A stretch of 64,000 nt of DNA, from contig JACTAT010000039.1 of NCBI GenBank assembly GCA_014526335.1, forward strand, positions 3,396,202-3,460,201, given 5' to 3'. Shown here piece after piece: positions 33,087-42,052 of this stretch (positions are counted from its first letter, which is position 1; each line of letters starts with the position of its first letter). The position numbers were made by a program, and so were the translations under genes. This DNA is from Chrysaora quinquecirrha (lineage: Eukaryota > Cnidaria > Scyphozoa > Semaeostomeae > Pelagiidae). The notes below the pieces were generated by a model that ran no database searches, was not told where the DNA came from, and worked only from the letters and a program-made list of their open reading frames with translations.

Positions 33087-36000
33087 AACAATGAAGATGA
33101 TGTTGTTAGCAAAGAGGATGATTATGGTAACGGAAGACGAATATGAAAAAGATGCAATTTATGACGATGATAGCTACAGCAATGAGGATGATGTTTGTGA
33201 CGATGGTGATAGCTATAATGACAAAGACGATAATGACAATAATGATGATCATGACAATACGCAATGAAAATAATGAAGACAATGATGATGATGTTGGTGG
33301 AGTCGATAATGATAGAAGGTAATAATGAAGATAGTGATAGAAACGATGATTATCTTGATCATGATGACGATGATGATATTGATGATTAACCATAATGTTG
33401 ATTACTCTTACGATGAATGATTATAATGGTGTTGTTAATGTTGATCATAATAACAATTACCATAGTATTGATGGTGCTGATGATGATGTCAATCATTATG
33501 ATGATTAATCATTAAATTTTGTCTGATGATTACGACAATGATCTTCAGAATGTATAAAAGTTAAGGGGCAGTGATTATGATGAGGACAAGCACCAGGATG
33601 ATGATATCTGACAATGTCAACAGTGAATTTTGTATGACAATAATAATTATGATGATAATCATTATAATAATCATGATACATACGACATTGTAGAGGGTCT
33701 TCGTCTGATCCATCTCCACAATCGTCATCTTGATCACATTTCCATTTCAATGGAATACATTTCTTGTTTTTGCAAGTAAATGAGCTTCCAGCACAAGTGG
33801 TATGATCTACAAAGAGACGAAAAAATACTTCTTAAAATCCTAGTCTACAATGGGCTAACAAAGCAATAAAAACCTTATAAGGGAATCCGCCTGATACAAT
33901 ATGATTAACTAAAATAAACATTAAGGGAGGGCTGAGGGGGGCGGGAGGAAGACAATACTGTTAGAACAACAAATAGAATTTTCAAAGAAGAAGAGTAATT
34001 AATGTTGATCTTCTTCCATTCCGCCATGGATTGATGGTTTCATCTTTAGTCAAAGGCCAACAGTACAGCATTAATTTAGTGGCTAACACCAAACATGACT
34101 TATGATGCTCCATTTTGATACCCTCGAAAAATTCCATAGTGATAAGCATAATAACCAACAAACTACATGACCTTCCATTGCTTCCCTAAGCTTAAAATTT
34201 ATACAGCAACGGCAATAAGCTTCCATTTATTGAAAGCAATAGGCATTCAAACTAATGACTTGAATGTTTAAGAACATCTCAAGAACGTTTTCTAGTTTTT
34301 AATAAAAATGTGTTTTGATAGTTTAAAAATATAGCACAATTAAATGAGTCAGGTAAAGGCAAAACATTATACACTGGAGCTTACTGCAGTTCTTTTCATC
34401 AGAGCTATCACCACAGTCATTATCATGATCACATCTCCATTTCATTGGGATGCACCTCTTGCTTGATTCACATGTGAATTGCACAGAAGAACATGTTATA
34501 TTCTTTAAGCCTTGGAATGGGAAAAAAGATTGAATCAGGAACAATTACTAAACATTGATTATGTGATTGTAATGATTGAATCAAACTATAAGCTTAAAAC
34601 AGGATAAAACCATCTAGTTGATGAGCTATCTGATTATCTGATTCCAATCACTCATTCAGAGCAATTTGACTAAAAACAAAATATCTTGAGGTTTAGCTAT
34701 CATGTTACAAAACAGCCAAATGTTTGTTTGACTCTTCAAATAATGGAGAGCATCTTGCCTTAGCATGTAGCTACAAGCTCTACAGCTATAATGTTCAAAA
34801 CAAGCAGTGTTACAACTCAAAAGACTTCACATGTATTATTATCACCAGGGACACTGGAAGCATGGGGCAGCAGGGGAAATTGCCCCCCTTGCCCTCATAA
34901 AATTTTTTAAATTCTTTGATTTTCCAATTGTTTTGCACTGAATTCGTTTCTCCTGCCTCGCTCCCTGGTGCCCTGATACCTTGCTTCCAAAGTCTCCGAT
35001 TAAAACCTTAACACTTAACAAAGTTGAACTTCAAAAACATTATTAATGATTAAGCATACCACAGTTTTTTTCATCACTATTATCCCCACAATCGTTATCT
35101 CCATCACATCTCCAGTTACCTCTAATGCACTTGCCTGACTCGCATCGGAATTGACCATCAAGACAATCTTTCACCTCTGGAATAAAATTATAATAATTAC
35201 GATAACAAAAACTTCATTTTAATGCCAAGTTTTCATGCGCTTCTGCGTTAGTGATACTGTTTGTTATCAACATGTTTCTATGACAATGTGACTTGAATCT
35301 ATACATGCATTAAGCATGTTCATCTGGTGGCATAGCTAGGGGTAGTCACCCCCTCAACCATTACGGAGATTTTGTATGCATTTTTAGCCTAATCTGATGT
35401 AGAAATGTAAAAGAAGTATACAACCTGCTAATCTTCCTTCAAACCACACCCCATTTTCTTTGACCACACCCCTATTCCCCTGAGATTTTGATCCATTTGC
35501 TACATCACTGCATACATCACAAGAAATCAAAACCCAGCACCTTGACCACTAAGGTATCAGATTGAATAAGAGAATGGGTTTTTCATTTTAATCTAACCAA
35601 ACATGCATGGTCAGTTACCAAGATAGAAGGGGCAAAAGGGTAACTTTCCAGAAACAACAGACTGCTATGATATGATAAAAATTTTAAGAGAATTCAGAAG
35701 ATAATTATTGCCTGCTCTGGTGATAATTACAAGAATACAAGAACAGACATATCATGAAATACTTTTTTGACTCATTCTACTAAATTTCCAAATCTCAACA
35801 ATCAGAAAACATTGATCTGGAAAGACGTTAAACCACAAGATATTTATCTCCAATTGAAAAATCAACTTTTGGGATGTTTGGGAAATGTCTAGGGCTTGCA
35901 AATGCTATTGCAAAATAACCTGGTGACAATGGCAAAGAAAGTGTATTCATTCATTGATACATAGAGCACTCTTTTAGGTCCAAAATTGCTGGGGGGTTAA

Positions 36001-37709
36001 TGGAATGAGCAGGGGGGACAGCATTTTATAAAACATCTTAGGAGCAAAGGTGTTCAGATAAATTTAAAGAAAGAGAGAATATAAACTCTTCCATGGGTTA
36101 CGATAATTTTATTAGAAAATTGAAATTTTCAAAATGCCAACTTGAGATGAAAGTCTTAGCCAGAAGCGAAATAAAATGGATTAAAATTCCAATTACAAAT
36201 GATGGAAAATCCGAGACAATATGTCTGAAACTGGACTTTCAAAGATCAAATGATATGGATATTTTGGCAGGTCAAAAAGATTTTCAGATCTTAGGGACAC
36301 AGAGCTGATGATTTGCAGGAAGAAGGAATTAGGAAATACAGGTTACAATATTGAGTGAGTGAAAGGTGAAGGTGAAATGGTGTTTTAGTGCCAGTCACTA
36401 GGATCTCAGTAGTAGCTTAACTAATTGACATCTTGACCCTAGCTGTGACCCTACCATGACTGGGGCTCAAACCCCGACCTTGCTGAGCTTTTGACACCAC
36501 TAGCCAGGTGGATTAGACTATAACCCCCAAGGGCATATTCAAGGGGGCAACATGGGGGTGCTAACTTCTCTTAAACAAAGTTTTGGTAGCCTCATAGAAG
36601 CAGCGTGGGGCTCTCAAATTCAGGAAATTCACAGATGAAAAAATTGTTTGTGAGTTTCTGACCTGTTATACATGGGTTGGAATCAGATAAGATCAGAAAT
36701 TTTGTAGGCCACTTCTGGAAAGCTAGTGAAATAGCAGACTTTATCCCCTCGAATAAGTCCATGGGAATCGTTTTAGGTCAAGAATACCCCCAGAAGACCA
36801 TATTTGTAAGTGGAACAAGTTCCTGAGGATAATTTCTCACGGAGCGACATTCCTAAGTCAGTCATGCGGAATTTCCTACAACGTAAACAATACAAACTCA
36901 GATAACTTTGTTATGTCTAGGACATGACAGCTCACGTGACAGAAATCAACCAATCGCAATCACGGATACCTGCAATGAATGGATGATGTTGTCTGGAGTA
37001 ATTCATTGAGGGAAAGCTGTCTGTCATGGGAACACAGTTCAAAATAATCACAAAGTTTTAAAACACCCTAAATACTCCACGTTCGTCTTGGCTCAACGAT
37101 AACACTGAGAAATTTTTGTTTATTAATATTACTAACCGCTAGAAAAGAAGTTTGGTTAATTAAGTTACGATTTACATAAAATAAAGAGGTCTTACCGCAT
37201 CCAGCTTCGTCGGAATTATCTCCGCAATCATTCTCTGAGTCACACTGCCACCTTTTGGGAATGCATTTTTGATTCGCACATCTAAAATTTCCTGAAGAGC
37301 ATTTCCAACCTAAGCAAAAAATCAAGAACTTGAAAGCTAAGGGAAAATAAATTGCAGGATATAATTCAAAAGGGAAACGGGATGGACTTGAGAACATGAA
37401 TTTCATCGAACAAGCCAACAACAAAATTTGTAGAGTCATTCAAAAGGCCTAAAGCAAACGTCGTATAAAAAGTTCAATAAAATTAATTTAGCAGTCAAAA
37501 AGACAACCCTTGAAGTCTTATAAATATAAAAACAAGGTTCCTTATTGCAATACTGCAAAGAATATGATATAAGAAACAAACTGGAGTTTTTAAAACATTT
37601 TTATTCAAGGAAATAGTGAGGAGAGTCTTGAAATGTTTGACATACCAGACTGCCCAAAGCATAAAGCCGCTAGCAGCAAAACAGAAGTGAAGACTTGAAC
37701 GGCTATCAT
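18527..37709 (-). CDS. LDL receptor/VLDL receptor homologue (15 exons found, terminal exon not found)
   Basis: Exons: 37709..37646 (signal peptide [20 protein letters not shown]), 37309..37196, 35176..35060, 34510..34385, 33806..33684 (one LDLa each), 32789..32406 (three LDLa), 27693..27571 and 26637..26512 (EGF), 25638..25245 and 24421..24021 (YWTD propeller), 22948..22817 (EGF), 20786..20699 + 19999..19875 (split EGF), 19357..19258 (TM), 18605..18527 (tail). All phases agree; about 832 residues, against 860-873 in human LDLR/VLDLR. Each LDLa has the Ca-binding CDxxxDCxDxSDE end. The tail [13 protein letters not shown] matches the LDLR/VLDLR internalisation signal, read by clathrin adaptors with PTB domains. 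The role is endocytosis of lipoprotein or a related ligand. Oddities: an extra EGF near the membrane, and no terminal exon found after MESx at 18527. The ATG exon follows an acceptor (37712), so a 5' non-coding exon exists upstream. Confidence 0.92.
18750..19018. mobile_element. ~270-bp MITE in LDL-receptor intron 14
   Basis: GAACTAGGAGACATGTCACG near the left end mirrors GACATGTCTCCTAGTTTAGG at the right, with GCGCGACATTG/CAATGTCGTGCGC continuing the arms. There is a GC-rich centre and no frame. It lies between the TM and tail exons. A target duplication is not obvious. Confidence 0.65.
19875..20786 (-). CDS. LDL-receptor exons 12-13: split juxtamembrane EGF and short Thr-rich stalk
   Basis: Exon 20786..20699 gives [20 protein letters not shown] and ends RRC; exon 19999..19875 continues [11 protein letters not shown] and then a short Thr/His/Ser stalk ([20 protein letters not shown]) with likely O-glycosylation. 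The six Cys and the NGG and GFxG spacings are those of EGF modules of the kind found near the membrane in LRP1. Vertebrate LDLR and VLDLR have an O-linked sugar region at this place and no fourth EGF. The intron within the EGF is phase 2. Confidence 0.8.
21081..22604. mobile_element. 1.5-kb inverted-repeat element with CpG-rich ends, TA-flanked
   Basis: The left end CAGTACTGCTATCGAGTGGT is mirrored exactly at the right end, with TA on both sides (21079-21080 and 22605-22606). Both subterminal regions (21100-21320 and 22440-22580) are dense arrays of TCGCGAT, GATCCGCGATG and CCCTCGAT motifs, strongly CpG-rich in an AT-rich genome; the centre is AT-rich without transposase. Non-autonomous, TA target. 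Located in LDL-receptor intron 11 (between exons 22817 and 20786). Confidence 0.8.
23715..23760. repeat. Fragment of hairpin repeat family P
   Basis: GTGTAAACGTCAGAAACAGA followed by TTGGAACGAAATAATTGA matches one arm of the hairpin at 24885-24985. Further copies occur at 48515-48570 and 51225-51275. Confidence 0.45.
24021..25638 (-). CDS. LDL-receptor exons 9-10: six-bladed YWTD beta-propeller
   Basis: Two large exons (25638..25245 and 24421..24021), joined through a split Arg codon, code for the propeller. The blade signatures in order include [73 protein letters not shown] and [20 protein letters not shown]. In LDL receptors this domain displaces ligand at endosomal pH by folding back on the LDLa modules. 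Here it is carried by two exons, whereas human LDLR uses five (exons 9-13). Confidence 0.9.
24885..24985. mobile_element. 100-bp hairpin MITE, family P
   Basis: TATAAACGTCAGAAACAGAC and GTCTGTTTCTGACGTTTATA are exact inverted repeats around a short A/T-rich loop containing CTATTGTTTCAG. It forms an almost complete hairpin. Partial copies lie at 23715, 48515 and 51225. Within LDL-receptor intron 9. Confidence 0.7.
25010..25160 (+). repeat. SINE family B (tRNA-derived), copy 1
   Basis: TAGCTCAGTGGAGACTTCGT is a tRNA A box, and CCAGGTTCGAATCCCACTTA is a B box 45 bases on, followed by TGTGGTATGCGACTTGTGG. A leader GGGAGTTACTCGGCGATTTC precedes the tRNA part. The same order recurs at 53430-53565 and 53665-53780. 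Probably transcribed by Pol III when intact. Confidence 0.75.
26134..26355 (+). mobile_element. LINE C-terminal ORF fragment
   Basis: A 73-codon frame reads [20 protein letters not shown] and later [17 protein letters not shown]. The WLGHxxR and RGRxxxxW patterns are the standard tail of non-LTR retrotransposon polyproteins. It is a truncated relic in LDL-receptor intron 8, on the strand opposite the gene. Confidence 0.6.
26512..27693 (-). CDS. LDL-receptor exons 7-8: calcium-binding EGF pair
   Basis: 27693..27571 gives [20 protein letters not shown] and [18 protein letters not shown]; 26637..26512 gives [20 protein letters not shown] and [18 protein letters not shown]. The second has the full D-I-N-E-C calcium-binding start; the first begins H-I-N-E-C because the split codon reads CAT. 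They correspond to EGF-A and EGF-B of LDL receptors, which link the ligand-binding array to the propeller. Confidence 0.9.
26992..27520. mobile_element. MITE family H, long copy with internal repeats
   Basis: Begins GGCCTTGGCCAAACGATCAA and ends CAATGTTTGATCACTTGGCC, inverted ends of family H. The 530-base interior repeats a unit like GTGGCCAAATGGTTAAACAT / TGCTTGATAAGCA about five times in both orientations, so the element has grown by internal duplication. Located in LDL-receptor intron 7. Confidence 0.75.
28055..28375. repeat. (GAT)n / (GATGAT) microsatellite region
   Basis: GATGATGAT tracts, interrupted by GACGATGAC and AACAATGAT, with an inverted run containing CATCATCGTCTTCAACA between 28210 and 28300. 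Gives His- and Asp-rich artefact frames. In LDL-receptor intron 6. Confidence 0.9.
29010..29080 (-). repeat. Degenerate tRNA-like sequence
   Basis: On the minus strand GTAGCGCAGTGGAATAATGC resembles an A box with D-arm, and GTGAGTTCGATCCACTATGC a B box at normal distance. The T stem does not pair, so it is a decayed tRNA or SINE head rather than a working gene. Confidence 0.4.
29330..29800. repeat. Imperfect inverted repeat (about 55-base arms)
   Basis: GACATTTTTCTGGAAGACGG with GTGGACATCTTTAG (29355-29395) is mirrored, with mismatches, by AAGATGTCTTCCACCTTCCA and GAAAAATGCTG (29725-29770). Ends are diffuse. Probably an old MITE in LDL-receptor intron 6. Confidence 0.4.
30121..31800. mobile_element. 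1.68-kb inverted-repeat element nested in the family T copy
   Basis: AGAGGAGGGGGGCTTTGGGG at the left is mirrored by CCCCAAAGCCCCCCTCTTAG at the right, followed on both sides by repeated AAACCCGAAAACCCG motifs. The interior has a tandem GGTTACCCGT stretch (30990-31085) and a minus-strand frame (30796..30587, [20 protein letters not shown]...) with protein-like composition that may be a transposase remnant; I do not recognise it. Confidence 0.65.
31298..31552. mobile_element. ~255-bp MITE nested inside the 30121-31800 element
   Basis: CAATCTTGGACAAAATATTT + GGAAC at the left mirrors GTTCC + AATATATTTTGTCCAAGATTG at the right. No coding frame. This is the third level of nesting at this site. 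Confidence 0.65.
32095..32365. mobile_element. MITE family T, right-hand partial copy
   Basis: Repeats the right half of family T (ACTACTGGAAACT..., GGTTCCTTATAAAGTGGTTC, ending AAAAAGCGTGTA) immediately after the right end of the split copy, so two right halves lie in tandem. It ends 40 bases before the LDLa exon at 32406. Confidence 0.55.
32406..37309 (-). CDS. LDL-receptor exons 2-6: seven LDLa ligand-binding modules
   Basis: Modules in order: [20 protein letters not shown] (37309..37196); [20 protein letters not shown] (35176..35060); [20 protein letters not shown] (34510..34385); [20 protein letters not shown] (33806..33684); then three in one exon (32789..32406): [39 protein letters not shown].. 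and [19 protein letters not shown]. All introns are phase 1. The last module is shorter than the rest. A three-module exon is also known in vertebrate LDLR (exon 4, modules 3-5), but here it carries the final three, so the intron pattern is similar but shifted. Confidence 0.9.
32900..33500. repeat. (GAT)n microsatellite with a duplicated block
   Basis: GATGATGAT tracts peak at 33030-33085. Two similar blocks, starting ATGCAATTTATGACGATAAC (about 32930) and ATGCAATTTATGACGATGAT (about 33152), show that a ~220-base segment has been duplicated. In LDL-receptor intron 5. Confidence 0.85.
36355..36530 (-). repeat. SINE family A, full-length minus-strand copy
   Basis: Read on the minus strand: TAGTCTAATCCACCTGGCTA, CAGCAAGGTCGGGGTTTGAG + CCCCAG, GGGTCACAGC, CTACTACTGAGATCCTAGTG, CATTTCACCTTCACC. 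This matches 8600-8775 in order. In LDL-receptor intron 2. Confidence 0.75.
37646..37709 (-). CDS. LDL-receptor exon with start codon and signal peptide
   Basis: ATG at 37709, then [20 protein letters not shown] and SG before donor GTATGT. The hydrophobic core is typical of a cleaved signal peptide. Two bases upstream of the ATG is a strong acceptor (TTCTTTTACTTGCAG), so the 5' UTR begins in a separate upstream exon. Its phase would also accept the LDLa exon of the next gene upstream, but a signal peptide in mid-protein would make little sense. Confidence 0.8.
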
Positions 37710-37715
37710 ATCTGC

Positions 37716-40700
37716 AAGTAAAAGAAGATTGAATTCAACGAAATCCTTCACTTTTTCATCCAATACAGCTTATTCAAATACACAACACGCTGATAACTAG
37801 ATTGCCGTAGCAAAACATCTTGTGATCGTGATAGTAAAGTTGTAAAGTCGGCAAAATTGATGTTTACAGAATCCTGGCGGGAAACTAAGGCAGAGTCGTT
37901 TGGCTATATCACGTGATGATATATCACGTGACAAAACAGAATGTACACGTGACATAACAAAACTCTCATTGGTTTGTGAAGAATTTTGTTTTCTCACGCG
38001 GACCTCATGTGGTCGAAGGTGAAACTCAGTCTTAAGTATTCTTGTGATCAGTAACTCTTTTTCCCAGAGTTATTAATATTATCTGCCCGGCCATGTCAGT
38101 ACAAAATCCGATTCTGTTAGAATATAAAGATCAGGCGGCGATACGACAAGTAAAATATGCTGTTTTCGCCTCGTTAAATGTTTCCAATTTCATGCTCTTT
38201 TATGTTACAAAGTCCAGTTTTTCAGTTGTCAAAAGAAACCAGTTCAGACAGACCAAAAAAGGTCTTCTTCCAGTCTTTGCACTGCCACTTAATTTCGGCC
38301 ATCGAGATCTTTTAAGGGGCAGGGGACTTTTGCCGGAAATCCTACAGTATTGGTTCATGAAAATCTCCTGGAAAGCCTTTTGTTTAAACAGACATCCCGT
38401 AAACCTTCTTTAAGAGAGAAGTGCCCCTAAGGTGCATTTATTGATCTTGCTTATAATTAAATTATGGGTTAATTTGAGAAAAAAGATTTTTGCTTTCCCT
38501 CCGACCTCCGATCTTTTTGACAGTCAATGGACACACTTCCACACATGAGTGGAAGCCTCAATAAATGAATGGTTCTTTAAAAATAGTCCCACTCTATATT
38601 TGTCCGTTTTGTTAAAATTATCACAAAATTGAGATTCATATAAAGTATGATGAAACAGAATCTCCAATTTCAAGAACAGCTGGAAAAGTTTTCTCGCAAT
38701 TTGGATTAATAAAGTTGGTAAAAAATTGAATAATGATGAAAATAATTTAATTGCTATTGTAGATTAATTCGAATCCTTCATTAACGTTTACTGATCTTAA
38801 TGATGAGTAATCGCAATCATGATTCGTAATCATGATTTATGATTACCAATCATTGTTAAACAATAGCAACGTGTTGCGCAATGGTACCGTTTTTGTAAAG
38901 AAAAATCTTGGTTTCTTTATAAAAATAAATAAAAATAGAGAGCTAAAACAGTTGTGATTTGATATGTTCTTTAATTGAATAAAAGATTAGAATATCTCGT
39001 GGACACGACGTGGACATATTATGGCCTAAATTGGTTAACAAAATCAGGATCTTTATTAAGACGGTGTTGATGAGTTTTAAAATCAAAACACGCAGTCAAA
39101 TTACTTCCATATCTTGAGCTAACTTAGAATCTATATTCTTTATATGTTTCAGAATTAATCAACAATTATTCTTACCGCAAAACTAACCTGATTTCCTCAT
39201 TTTGAAGGGACAATATCATAGAATCACGGAACTTTAGAAGCGTGTCTTGTCTTAGGCCATCATTAAAAGTCATTCAGATTTGCATTTTGCAGCTACCTTT
39301 GACTCTCTAGACCCATGAAACATTCAAACAGGAAAACCGTTACATAAAACCATTCACTTATCTCCTTTAAATATGAAAACTTTCTTGTAGACCTTTCTAA
39401 TACTTATTTATTAATTTTTATTTGACTTTTCTCCACTGATTACGTAAACCACACACTGATCAAATGCTCTTTATCAATCAATTCAATTCAATCATTCTAC
39501 TTATGACGTCAATACATATCTTCGACATAATCCGCCAATGGCCGTTTCCGGCTTTTATCAACTTTTATCTGTTCGCATCTCCTCGAAATCCCTTGAAATC
39601 CCTGTGAAAATAAACCTAAGAGACCAAAAAATGGAGTGATATGTTCACGTTGCCTCCAACCGAAAAAGGTCACCCAAAGGTCATCAACGAAGGAGGACTA
39701 ACCAATCATTAGTGTTAGGCTGACCCTCTTCAAAAGGGTAAGGATTAGGGCTGACGAAACACTGAGAGATTTAGCTGTGACAAACAATTAGGGTTTGGGT
39801 TCACCCTTAATTAGGTTGGGTGTTGGGGTTCTCTATGTTCTCTATCAGTTGGCATTGGTGAGCTAAAGATTACAAGGCATGTTAGAATACGCAATTTGGG
39901 GCAGCCCCAAAATGGGCAGAACCATTATAGGGGCCAGGGCGCACCCATGATTAGGGTTAAGGATGGTGACTCATTTGACTAAGTTGCTCTCAAAAAGCGT
40001 TTTGCAGTGACCAAAAACAGGTAAAAACCAATTTGTCTTCATTTATATTTTGTAGTGCTTGTTGTTCACATCGCAGCAACTTGTTAAGTCCGTGAGCAAA
40101 CAATTAATGCATGCACGTGGTCTGGGAGCCGAATATATCCTTCCCCGGCCCCCGGAGGCTGGCTGAAGATTCATGGAGAAAAGCGATTGGCTGTGATGGC
40201 AACCACCCTAAGATCCCAAGAAAGTCAAGAAACAGCGTCTAAGCCACATTGTGGACGAAAGCATCGTTCTCACAACCGATCACATGTTTTTGCTTTTCGG
40301 TTCCAAGTTTTGTAAGTGTTGTAAAAATTAACTAGTGCTACACCAACGAACCAGATGATAATCGGAAATTGAAGGCAGATTTTTCAAACTTAGTCAAATT
40401 CATGTTTGATGAAGATGGCATGAAACTCAACTGCCGAGCTGCACACAAATTGACATCCATCAGTTCTTTTGATTTGTTTTGCAGCAACTTTTTGCATCCA
40501 CGATGAAAGGAATTTCTCAACATTGAAAATATTGCCTTTTTGCATAATCATTTTGCTGACAACTTCCCTGATATGCTTAATGTATCCTGTTACTTTAATC
40601 ACGAAATGATTACAAATAATTAACAAATGAAATTTACGTTCTTATTGAAAATCAAAGGTCTTGATTCCCATTTGTTGGTTCCAGGAAGACCCAATTAGAA

Positions 40701-42052
40701 AGCCTTTGAATTTCCGTCGTTTTAGGAAATTGGGGCAGGGAATACGGAAGATGGTACTTTATGAAAGATGTCTGAAAAGTTCATTTGACTTTAAAGTTTA
40801 AACCTTATTATTTCCAACAGCCTTCTTATTTCCTTTGTATAATGTACGACCTTTTTAACATTTCACAAAAAGCAAGAAGGAAAGACTATTGGGACCACAA
40901 TTAGGTGAAAGAGTAGAGGGGCTATGGGAGATTATGAACTCGATATAGGACCTTCCAACCAGACAGAGGAACTCGCTTTTATTCTCTGATTCTGCTAGAA
41001 CGTTTGCTCTTCATCATTTAATAATTAGTTAATGGCATTCGCTTTGGCACTAACGGGCCCTAACGTGGATAAGAGGCATGGGAAACGAAAATCACGATTG
41101 GTGAAGTCTTAGATCTTTATTTTGCCAAGAGAAATATGTATGGAAGCATGGTTAGTATTTGGTACGAGAGAAAGAGCGGTTTGGTAGTTTTTTGTCTCAT
41201 GGCTGTCTCGAAACTGCCTTATATGGGCAGCAGCAGGCGCAGACCGAAGCAGCAGGCAAAGTTAGGAACGTCAGAATGTACAATGATTTTAGAAATTACC
41301 AAGAAGTTGGTCATTCCAGGGCTGCAAAATTTCCTCAAATGCAGAACAACATATAACTTATTCTCGTACTTATTTCGCAGCTCATGGCAAAACAGCCTAT
41401 TGAAACAAAAGCACGTAGAAAGACGTCTACATACCTAAATCAGAATCCGTCGTGTTGTATTTAAAACCTTGCAATTTCTTTGTAATATTCGTTGAGTTAA
41501 AATGCATCAAGTATAGTCCTTCACTTTAAATGTCTCTTCTATTGCGAACAGACAGCAGAATTGCCAGACCAGAATGATGGCCTTAGAAATATCATACTCA
41601 GGAAGGAGCACTACTTACTCACGATTAACTATCAATGAAAGTCACATGACATAATGTTGTTACCTATCTTGATTTTGATTGGCTAAATGGTTGTCTAGAA
41701 TCTTCTCTTTATAAACGCAGACAAAGAAGACTCGGTCGGTCTGGATGCTTAATTTCAAGAAATGAGGAAAGATTAGCTACTGTTCATGCATTGATAATGG
41801 CATTATTTTAAATCAAAATAATCCTTTATTGATATAAAATCTTTATCATTCTCGTTTATGAACATTTTTATTATGCGGTGTCATTGTAATTTTCAAATTA
41901 TGATATAAAAATTAGAAACACTGTAAAATTCATCAGAGATTAGAAGCAGGAATATACTTAAAAGTTCTTGGACGCAGTGTTCAAAAGCATTTTTGAGGTA
42001 TTTCAATTGTCTTCTTTGCGATGCCGATGCATTCTCGTGCAGTGTGATGCCA
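37716..42052. other. 4.3-kb interval between the LDL-receptor gene and the Kazal/FN3/LDLa gene
   Basis: Holds the LDL-receptor 5' leader and promoter near 37.7-38.0 kb and, at 41820-41875, two TTTATT sites that are AATAAA on the minus strand, suitable as poly(A) signals of the upstream gene. The remainder (38-41.8 kb) has no recognisable exon or repeat. The plus-strand frames at 38093 and 41136 show no family features. Confidence 0.45.
37908..37982 (-). promoter_or_regulatory. E-box cluster (ATCACGTGA) with inverted CCAAT near the LDL-receptor 5' end
   Basis: ATCACGTGAT at 37908-37917, ATCACGTGAC at 37923-37932 and TACACGTGAC at 37944-37953, with ATTGG (CCAAT on the minus strand) at 37978-37982. 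The sites lie 200-270 bases above the start codon. ATCACGTGA is the E-box recognised by SREBP proteins, and CCAAT (NF-Y) is their usual partner; TFEB/USF-type factors also bind CACGTGA. Sterol control is therefore plausible but not shown. Confidence 0.45.

Noticed and set aside
38093..38413. 106-codon plus-strand frame upstream of the LDL receptor, considered as a divergent gene
   Set aside because: No recognisable domain, no good splice or promoter context; composition looks like translated non-coding DNA.
39700..39860. TTAGGGTT-like motifs suggesting an interstitial telomere
   Set aside because: Only isolated TTAGGGTTTGGG-type words, no tandem run.
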